Assembly: GCA_024278155.1 (NCBI GenBank)
Contig: JAJRTT010000398.1
Location: forward strand, 1-21,373
DNA length: 21,373 nucleotides
From: Bacteroidota bacterium
GTDB taxonomy: Bacteria > Bacteroidota > Bacteroidia > Bacteroidales > JAADJA01
Reading direction: 5' to 3'
How positions within the stretch are numbered: the stretch's first letter is position 1; each line of letters opens with the position of its first letter. The notes beneath the pieces are model-generated. The model did no database searches, was not told the DNA's origin, and was given only the letters and a program-made list of their open reading frames with translations. A program made the position numbers and the translations under genes. Below, one piece after another: positions 1 through 5,296 of the stretch.

Positions 1-514
1 CAGCTTCATCTTTCCGGATTGTCCAGCCTTTTAGGTTTTTGTTGGAAGAAACAATTTGGTTGGCAAGATGGATGGCCGTTCCACTGGGCTTGTCCAGTTT
101 GTGGATATGGTGGATCTCTTTCATGCCAACGGCATAGTTCCCTTGTTGTCCCATTAATTCCGCGAGCTTTCGGTTCACTTCAAAAAAGATATTTACACCG
201 ATACTGAAATTGGAAGCGGTAAAGAGGGTTCTGCCTTGCTCCATGCGAAGCTTATGGATTTCCCCCTTGTTATTGTCCCAGCCCGTTGTCCCAGATACAA
301 TTGGGATTTCAGATTCAAAGCACCGCAATATATTTTGAACGACCACATCGGGTTGGCTGAAATCAATCACTATATCTGAATTGCTTATCTCTGTTTGGAA
401 TTTTGACCAATCCTTTTCAGTGTCGGTAACCGCACTTATTTGGTGTTTTCTCTCCAGGGCAATTTTCTCGATTTCCCTGCCCATTTTCCCATATCCCGAA
501 ATTGTTATCCTCAT
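1..514 (-). CDS. dapB: 4-hydroxy-tetrahydrodipicolinate reductase, 3' end cut by window edge
   Basis: DapB reduces the dihydrodipicolinate precursor with NAD(P)H in the diaminopimelate/lysine pathway, in the cytoplasm. The 171 visible residues begin MRITISGYGKMG, a glycine-rich dinucleotide-binding loop. Later come VSGTTGW and, near residue 140, EIHHIHKLDKPSGTA, the DapB signature with the catalytic His pair and the Lys that binds substrate. The reading frame stays open to base 1, so roughly the last third of the protein lies outside the window. The ATG at 514 overlaps the TGA of the upstream Uma2 gene as ATGA, which suggests translational coupling. Following parA, parB and DUF5683 is the usual Bacteroidota location; lepB would normally come next but is not visible. 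The call is secure. Confidence 0.95.
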   Translation of the reverse strand, partial: MRITISGYGKMGREIEKIALERKHQISAVTDTEKDWSKFQTEISNSDIVIDFSQPDVVVQNILRCFESEIPIVSGTTGWDNNKGEIHKLRMEQGRTLFTASNFSIGVNIFFEVNRKLAELMGQQGNYAVGMKEIHHIHKLDKPSGTAIHLANQIVSSNKNLKGWTIRKDEA

Positions 515-1101
515 TTTTTAAAAATATCTTCCAAGTTGATTTCCAGGTCATCAAATATGCTTACTTTAATTTTCATATCGCCCGCGTACATCCCGTTAAG
601 CTGGTATTTGCCCTTTTCGTCCAAAACAAAAACACTGATGTTTTCATCGTTTGGGTTTACCGTCCAATATTCCTTAACGCCGGATTCCTCATAAATTTTA
701 AATTTATCGACTAAATCCTTTTTTGATGTGGACGGGGAGAGTATCTCGACGATTAAATCGGGTGCACCAAGGCATCCCCTGTCATCTAATTTTGCAGGGT
801 CGCAAACAACACATATATCGGGTTGGACAACGGTATAAATCTTATCGTTAGCTTTTGCACTATTGCTTTTGGGAAGACGGACATCAAATGGGGCATTGAA
901 AACTTGACAAGGCTCTTTATTCGACAAGTGTACCCATAAAAAATATAGGATTTGCCTCGAAATCTGTTGATGTTTCCTGGCCGGGGCAGGTGTCATAAGA
1001 TGTACAAAACCGTTTATCAGTTCCCGTCTTTTATCATCGAGCCACGTAAGGTAATCGGCATAAGTGTACCTTTTGTCTTGTGAGAGTTGGATGGTGTCCA
1101 T
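511..1101 (-). CDS. Uma2 family (DUF820) restriction-endonuclease-fold protein
   Basis: This 196-residue protein has the Uma2 layout. An N-terminal YTYADYLTWLD segment and RRELINGFVHLMTPAP (the E in 'ELING' matches the family's first acidic position) precede the PD-(D/E)XK-like core: VQPDICVVCD, then APDLIVEILSPSTSKKD and KFKIYEESGVKEYWTVNP. The Asp of QPDI, the Glu of VEILS and the nearby Lys are the expected metal-binding set. The biological role of Uma2 proteins is not known; nuclease activity is inferred from the fold only. The gene lies 59 bases after DUF5683 and overlaps dapB by ATGA, splitting a conserved gene neighbourhood. A -7 box lies just upstream, so it may be expressed, with dapB, apart from parAB. 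Family call is firm; function is open. Confidence 0.88.
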   Translation of the reverse strand: MDTIQLSQDKRYTYADYLTWLDDKRRELINGFVHLMTPAPARKHQQISRQILYFLWVHLSNKEPCQVFNAPFDVRLPKSNSAKANDKIYTVVQPDICVVCDPAKLDDRGCLGAPDLIVEILSPSTSKKDLVDKFKIYEESGVKEYWTVNPNDENISVFVLDEKGKYQLNGMYAGDMKIKVSIFDDLEINLEDIFKK

Positions 1102-1116
1102 GATTTGATTTTTTCA

Positions 1117-1124
1117 CAAAGTTA
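1117..1124 (-). promoter_or_regulatory. Putative -7 box (TAACTTTG) for Uma2-dapB
   Basis: On the minus strand the sequence TAACTTTG fits the Bacteroidota -7 consensus TAnnTTTG. It ends 15 bases before the Uma2 ATG, leaving a very short leader. No well-placed TTTG -33 element is obvious; a TTTT lies about 22 bases upstream. It would let Uma2 and dapB be transcribed independently of parAB-DUF5683. Confidence 0.4.
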
Positions 1125-1160
1125 ACAATAATTGCCCAAATTGGAAAACCAATAAAGCAA

Positions 1161-1799
1161 TTAGAAACGAAGGCTGAATTTTATCCCCGAAACAGGTTTG
1201 TTCCCGATTGCATAAGGGTTGAACATGGGCTGTACATTGAGCGAGAGGTCTTCGCCCACGTCCCAGGTCAAGAGGTGGGCATCTACCGTGGCATCTGCCA
1301 TTTGCAAAAGATACCATAATCCCGTTAGGATATAGGACAGGTCGCGGTTTCGCCGGTGGAAGTTTTTTGATTCCAATAAAAAATTTGTACTGTACAAATC
1401 CTCATATTCATTTATGGGAGGCTCTTTCTCATCTTCTGGCAATGCATCGTTTGCAAGGGAATGCAAATAAGCTTTTCGGTATTCTTTGTATTCCCTGTTG
1501 TTGAAACTTATGAAATAGATCAGTGTCCCAAAACCGGCATAAACAATGGGGATCTTCCAGTATTTTTTATTGTATGCTTGTCCAAGGCCCGGAAGCATCA
1601 TGGCATAAATCGTTGCTTTTTTTGGGGAGTGTTGATAATATGCAGAGTCGTGCTGTATCTCCGGCATTTCACTAACAATCGTGTCAGCGGTAAGCTCAAC
1701 TTGCGCAATCCATGATGTCCCAAAGCTTGCCATAATGAAAAACAAGGGGAAAAACACTTTGAACGGAAGTGCGGGTTTATGTGAAAGTAGGGCTTTCAT
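1161..1799 (-). CDS. DUF5683 domain protein, membrane/secreted
   Basis: A 212-residue protein of the DUF5683 family, a Bacteroidota protein usually encoded between parB and dapB; its function is not established. After a hydrophobic N-terminal segment (PFKVFFPLFFIMASFGTSW), the domain shows KKATIYAMMLPGLGQAYNKK, then KIPIVYAGFGTLIYFISFNN, a second probable membrane segment, and a late SYILTGLWYLLQMADATVDAHL. I chose the ATG at 1799 over an in-frame start at 1901 because it falls 4 bases after the parB stop and directly precedes the signal-like segment. The longer form would overlap parB by about 100 bases with a low-complexity extension. It is almost certainly co-transcribed with parB. Confidence 0.88.
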   Translation of the reverse strand: MKALLSHKPALPFKVFFPLFFIMASFGTSWIAQVELTADTIVSEMPEIQHDSAYYQHSPKKATIYAMMLPGLGQAYNKKYWKIPIVYAGFGTLIYFISFNNREYKEYRKAYLHSLANDALPEDEKEPPINEYEDLYSTNFLLESKNFHRRNRDLSYILTGLWYLLQMADATVDAHLLTWDVGEDLSLNVQPMFNPYAIGNKPVSGIKFSLRF

Positions 1800-1803
1800 T
1801 GTT

Positions 1804-2688
1804 CTATTTTCCGAGGATTGAAATGATTTTTTCAAATTCGTTTTCCGATTTGAAGGGGATAACGATGCTCCCTTTTCCTTTATTGTTCCTGCGGATTTCA
1901 ACAGGTGTTTCCAATTGGACAGACAATTCGCCCTTCACTCTTTTATACTTTTCGGGTAGTGTGGTTTTTTGTTTTGCAGCTATTTTAGCTGTTCCGTTTA
2001 TCTCCTTTGCCCTTTTTTCTACCTGTCGTACCGATAGCTGGTTGTCAAATATCTCTTTCAAGATTTGTAATTGGACAGCCTCATTGTCAATGTTGATAAT
2101 GGCGCGTGCATGTCCCATGCTGATCCGGTTGTCCCGCAGGGCAATCTGAACGGCTGGGGGCAATTTTAAAAGGCGGATAAAGTTGGAAACCGTTGTCCGG
2201 TTTTTCCCGACCCTTTCGCTCAATTCTTCAATGGTGATCTTGCATTCATCAATCAATCTTTGGTAACTGATCCCCACGTCCAGTGAATTCAGGTTTTCAC
2301 GGTGTATGTTTTCGATGAGGGCCATTTCGAGCATTTGTTGATCGTTGGCAACCCTTATGAATGTGGGTATCGCATCGAGCCCTGCCAATTTAGAAGCCCT
2401 GAACCGCCTTTCACCGGAAATGAGTTGGTATTTGTCATAACCCAATTTTCTTACCGTTACCGGCTGGATGATCCCCTGGGTCTTGATTGAAGCAGCGAGT
2501 TCTTCAAGTGCCTCCTGCTCAAAATTGTTCCTTGGCTGAAATGGATTGGCTTCGATCTTATCGAGTGAAATGGTGGCAATGGCACCGGCAACATAGTTCC
2601 CCGATATGTCACGTGATGTGATGTCGGTATCAGGGCTTTCCAGAATGGCACTGAGTCCGCGGCCAAGGGCAGATTTCTTAGTTTTCAT
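1804..2688 (-). CDS. parB: ParB chromosome-partition protein
   Basis: ParB binds parS centromere sites, spreads as a CTP-dependent clamp and stimulates ParA. The 294-residue protein starts MKTKKSALGRGLSAIL, typical of chromosomal ParB. The N-terminal domain follows: IEANPFQPR, then the CTP-binding boxes GERRFRA and IENIHRENL. In the last box the more usual ENIQR reads ENIHR. A helix-turn-helix region contains ITIEELSERVGKNRTTVSNF and MGHARAI. A C-terminal dimerisation segment ends the protein. The ATG at 2688 is preferred over a TTG at 2700; it overlaps the parA stop by 11 bases, so the two are translationally coupled. Position between parA and DUF5683 is canonical. Confidence 0.95.
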   Translation of the reverse strand: MKTKKSALGRGLSAILESPDTDITSRDISGNYVAGAIATISLDKIEANPFQPRNNFEQEALEELAASIKTQGIIQPVTVRKLGYDKYQLISGERRFRASKLAGLDAIPTFIRVANDQQMLEMALIENIHRENLNSLDVGISYQRLIDECKITIEELSERVGKNRTTVSNFIRLLKLPPAVQIALRDNRISMGHARAIINIDNEAVQLQILKEIFDNQLSVRQVEKRAKEINGTAKIAAKQKTTLPEKYKRVKGELSVQLETPVEIRRNNKGKGSIVIPFKSENEFEKIISILGK

Positions 2689-3493
2689 TGATGATGTCAA
2701 TTTGTTTTTCGGATTGATTGATGCCCGTCATTTTATTCTTTTGCAAAATCTCACGTGCCAGGTTCAGGTAATTGATTGCCCCCGTACTGTTGGCATCATG
2801 CATGATAATTGTTTCCCCATAACTCGGGGCTTCTCCAAGGCGTGTGTTCCTGTGGATAATGGTGGAAAAAACCATTTGTTGAAAGTGTGTTTTTACTTCT
2901 TCAACAACCTGCCGTGCAAGACGGAGGCGTTGATCGAACATGGTCAGTAGAATCCCTTCAATGTCCAAATCGGGGTTTAACCGTGACTGAACGATTTTGA
3001 TGGTATTCAATAATTTGCCCAAACCCTCAAGGGCGAAATACTCGCATTGTACCGGGATAATGACCGAGTCGGCGGCAGTTAGGGCGTTTACCGTAACCAA
3101 ACCCAATGATGGCGAGCAATCGATGATAATAAAGTCGTAATTATCCTTGATCCGTGCGATTACCTTTTTCATCATCTTTTCCCTGTTGGGCAAATTGATC
3201 ATCTCTATTTCGGCGCCCACCAGATCGATATGGGCCGGGAGCAGGTCCAGGTTAGGGGTTTCTGTTTTCAGGATAATATTGTTCGGGTCAACGTCGTCAA
3301 TAATACATTCGTAAATACTGGTCTTGATATTGCGAGGGTCAAAGCCAACGCCTGATGTGGCATTCGCCTGTGGGTCCGCATCAATGATGAGGGTTTTGTA
3401 TTCCAGGATGGCAAAGCTGCCGGCAAGGTTAATGGCACTTGTGGTTTTTCCCACACCCCCTTTTTGATTCGCAATTGAAATGACTTTTCCCAT
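2678..3493 (-). CDS. parA: ParA/Soj chromosome-partition ATPase
   Basis: A 271-residue deviant Walker ATPase. It opens MGKVISIANQKGGVGKTTSA, the KGGVGKTT P-loop with the signature lysine. Next come LIIDADPQANAT (switch I region) and FIIIDCSPSLGLVTVNAL (Walker B). The segment GEAPSYGETI near the end is also typical of Soj/ParA. ATP-bound dimers bind DNA nonspecifically and drive segregation of ParB-parS complexes. I start at the ATG at 3493, directly before the P-loop. An in-frame upstream ATG at 3559 would add 22 residues and would lie upstream of the probable promoter, so it is rejected. It is the first gene of the operon, followed by parB with an 11-base overlap. Confidence 0.96.
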   Translation of the reverse strand: MGKVISIANQKGGVGKTTSAINLAGSFAILEYKTLIIDADPQANATSGVGFDPRNIKTSIYECIIDDVDPNNIILKTETPNLDLLPAHIDLVGAEIEMINLPNREKMMKKVIARIKDNYDFIIIDCSPSLGLVTVNALTAADSVIIPVQCEYFALEGLGKLLNTIKIVQSRLNPDLDIEGILLTMFDQRLRLARQVVEEVKTHFQQMVFSTIIHRNTRLGEAPSYGETIIMHDANSTGAINYLNLAREILQKNKMTGINQSEKQIDIINEN

Positions 3494-3523
3494 GAATTTT
3501 ATCGTTATGAATTGGACATCAAT

Positions 3524-3539
3524 TTGAATCGCAAAGGTA
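3524..3539 (-). promoter_or_regulatory. parA promoter, -7 box plus start region
   Basis: The minus strand reads TACCTTTG (3539-3532), an exact TAnnTTTG box, followed by CGATTCAA. A TTTC lies 22 bases upstream as a weak -33 element. The parA ATG is about 38 bases downstream of the box. The same downstream string, GCGATTCAA after TTTG, occurs at the DUF3276 promoter. Confidence 0.6.
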
Positions 3540-3661
3540 CAACTTAAAGCCCCATCCACCCGAAAGAAAATATTAACAATCGAAGCGGGAATGTTAATAT
3601 TCCCGGATCTGTCTTTCCCTTATTGGTTGCCTTGGGAAAAAAGACGTTTTGCTTGAAACCA

Positions 3662-3717
3662 GCCTGAGTTGCCCAGCCTGAATTGCCCAGCCCTTCAGGG
3701 CTGGGGCTGGGGCTGGG
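3662..3717. repeat. GCCCAGCC repeat block with hairpin and G-quadruplex-type tract
   Basis: This intergenic block has repeated units of the form GCCCAGCCTGA(A/G)TT. Then comes a perfect 8-base inverted repeat (CCCAGCCC at 3686-3693, loop TTCA, GGGCTGGG at 3698-3705). Finally there are four G tracts of 3-4 bases, each separated by CT, at 3698-3717 on the plus strand; this is a canonical G-quadruplex pattern. It lies between the DUF3276 terminator and the parA promoter. It could be a REP-like intergenic repeat; copy number in the genome is unknown. Confidence 0.6.
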
Positions 3718-3722
3718 AACAA

Positions 3723-3754
3723 AAAAGGCCGTTCCCTCACAGGAACAGCCTTTT
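3723..3754 (-). terminator. Rho-independent terminator of DUF3276 gene
   Basis: The stem is AAAAGGC/GCCTTTT plus GTTCC/GGAAC with one C-A mismatch and a 6-base loop (3736-3741). It is flanked by A runs on one side and T runs on the other, so it could act in both directions. It sits about 20 bases past the DUF3276 stop codon. Confidence 0.8.
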
Positions 3755-3774
3755 AATTCTATTTTACAAAAAGA

Positions 3775-4176
3775 CTACTCTTTTGTTTCTTCCTCCGAAG
3801 TATCCGAGCCGAGGTCTTCAAATTCGATGTCAGTATGAGGATCGGCAACTGGTGCTGGTGCTTCCTCTGCTGGTTTTGTTTCAACTACTGCCTCTTCCTC
3901 CGGGATTTTTCCTGTTTGGATAAATTCGATGGCAACGTGCAGCCCGTTGGCAAATTTGTCAAAGTCTTCCTTATAAAGGAACAACTTATGTTTCTCATAG
4001 TAAAATTTCCCCTGTTCATTGTTGAACCTTCTTTTACTTTCGGTAATCGTCAGGTAATACTCGTCCGACCGCGTTGCTTTTACGTCAAAGAAATAAGTCC
4101 TTTTTCCAGCCCTTACAGTTTTGGAAAAGATCTCTTCACGTACATTTCCTTGATCTTTGTTTTCTAACTCTTCCAT
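3775..4176 (-). CDS. PUR-alpha-like nucleic-acid-binding protein (DUF3276)
   Basis: This 133-residue protein matches the DUF3276/PUR family. The core runs from REEIFSKTVRAGKRTYFFDV through SDEYYLTITESKRRF to KFYYEKHKLFLYKEDFDKF and ends with GLHVAIEFI. This is one beta-beta-beta-beta-alpha PUR repeat. The last 35 residues are acidic and low-complexity (many E, with PAEEAPAPV), a typical disordered tail. Family members bind single-stranded purine-rich DNA or RNA; the target here is unknown. The ATG at 4176 is chosen because the in-frame upstream ATG at 4224 lies upstream of the probable promoter box. The gene is monocistronic, with its own promoter and terminator, and is divergent from the T9SS gene at 4324. 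A G-rich repeat block lies just downstream. Confidence 0.9.
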   Translation of the reverse strand: MEELENKDQGNVREEIFSKTVRAGKRTYFFDVKATRSDEYYLTITESKRRFNNEQGKFYYEKHKLFLYKEDFDKFANGLHVAIEFIQTGKIPEEEAVVETKPAEEAPAPVADPHTDIEFEDLGSDTSEEETKE

Positions 4177-4203
4177 GCTTGTTCCAGTTGTTTTATTTAA
4201 AAA

Positions 4204-4244
4204 TTGAATCGCAAATATATGCAAATATTAATATCAAACGCAAA
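4204..4244 (-). promoter_or_regulatory. DUF3276 promoter (-33 TTTG, -7 TATATTTG)
   Basis: On the minus strand TTTG (4244-4241) is followed after 21 bases by TATATTTG (4219-4212), both exact Bacteroidota elements with normal spacing. Directly downstream is CGATTCAA, identical to the parA promoter. The predicted leader is about 30 bases. Confidence 0.7.
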
Positions 4245-4272
4245 AAAATGAAAATTATGATTGAAAGATTTA

Positions 4273-4305
4273 TTGTGGGACATTTATTGGAAAAGCCTAT
4301 TTTTG
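4273..4305 (+). promoter_or_regulatory. Promoter of the T9SS adhesin-like gene
   Basis: TATTTTTG at 4298-4305 is an exact TAnnTTTG box. A TTG at 4273-4275 lies 22 bases upstream. The ATG at 4324 is 18 bases past the box, so the leader is short. The sequence after the box (GCAAAAAAAT) lacks the TTCAA seen at other promoters here. Confidence 0.5.
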
Positions 4306-4323
4306 GCAAAAAAATAATTTATT

Positions 4324-5277
4324 ATGAAAAAATACAGTTTGATTCTCGTTTTCTTCTTCTTTTTGTGCCAGGGGATATTTGCCCAAAACGGCCAACTTAA
4401 AAGAACCCAAAATACTTTCAATCCTCAACAAACTGGAACTGTGGAAAACCAACAATCTTTCAAAGTCTCCTCTGATTGGGAAATGGATTTTGAGGACATC
4501 GAAAACTTTTCACTGGAATTTAACCCATGGACAGCAATTGATGGCGACCTGGGTCAAACCTATGGCATTACAGATGTTTCTTTTCCCCATTCCGAAGAAG
4601 CAATGGCGTATATCGCTTTTAACCCGTCCAGCACAAGCCCTTCCCTTGAAAATGACGCGGCCTTACAAGCCCATGGTGGTGAAAAGTTTGGCGCATGTTT
4701 TTCTTCGGTTCCCCCAAAAACGAATAACGATTGGCTTATTTCGCCCCAATTGGTCCTGGGAAGCAATTCCTCCGTTTCTTTCTACGTGAAATCCTATACC
4801 AACCAATATGGCCTGGATAAGTATGAAGTTGCCGTTTCGACAACCGGAAACGAGATGGCTGATTTTACGGCAATAACAGAAGTCATGGAAGCCCCGTCAG
4901 GCGAATGGACGGGCAAAACCATTGGCCTTGGCGATTTTGACCATGATACGGTATATATTGCCATCCATTGTGTTTCGGAAGATAATTTTATCTTTATGAT
5001 CGATGATATTTCAATTAATACAACACTTGGGATTGCTGACCAGGATGCCATAAAAATGAAAGTGTTCCCCAATCCGGTGTCGGAAACTGTTTTTGTAGAA
5101 GCTGAAGAAATCATTCTGGACATTGAAGTTGCAGATAATACAGGACGTTTGCTTATCAGTGAAAGTTTTAACAAAAGAAAGGTGTCCCTGAACATTTCAG
5201 GGTTGGCAACTGGTATTTATTTTCTGAGACTTACAACGGAAAAGGGCTCTATTGTCAGGAAAATCAGGAAATTTTAA
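4324..5277 (+). CDS. Secreted choice-of-anchor/cleaved-adhesin-like protein with T9SS tail
   Basis: The 317-residue protein has a signal peptide (MKKYSLILVFFFFLCQGIFA|Q). A central beta-sandwich domain of the cleaved-adhesin/choice-of-anchor J type follows (about residues 50-230). Signs of it are DFEDIENFSLEFNPWTAIDGD near its start, then NNDWLISPQLVL, SSVSFYVKS and FIFMIDDISI. The C-terminal 70 residues, from MKVFPNPVSETVFVEAEE to TGIYFLRLTTEKG and IVRKIRKF, form a type A T9SS sorting domain that directs export to the cell surface or medium. Cleaved-adhesin domains occur on surface adhesins and proteases; no catalytic domain is present, so binding is the likelier role, by inference. The SNF2 gene starts 19 bases after the stop and may be read from the same transcript. 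Confidence 0.88.
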   Translation: MKKYSLILVFFFFLCQGIFAQNGQLKRTQNTFNPQQTGTVENQQSFKVSSDWEMDFEDIENFSLEFNPWTAIDGDLGQTYGITDVSFPHSEEAMAYIAFNPSSTSPSLENDAALQAHGGEKFGACFSSVPPKTNNDWLISPQLVLGSNSSVSFYVKSYTNQYGLDKYEVAVSTTGNEMADFTAITEVMEAPSGEWTGKTIGLGDFDHDTVYIAIHCVSEDNFIFMIDDISINTTLGIADQDAIKMKVFPNPVSETVFVEAEEIILDIEVADNTGRLLISESFNKRKVSLNISGLATGIYFLRLTTEKGSIVRKIRKF

Positions 5278-5296
5278 CCCTAGCTATTCTGCCGGA

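Noticed and set aside
1797..1901. Upstream start for DUF5683 at 1901
   Set aside because: It overlaps parB by about 100 bases, while ATG at 1799 directly follows the parB stop and precedes the hydrophobic segment.
2609..2616. TCACGTGA palindrome inside parB as a possible parS site
   Set aside because: Only the 8-base core matches the usual parS pattern; the flanks do not form the required GTT/AAC arms, so it is more likely chance coding sequence.
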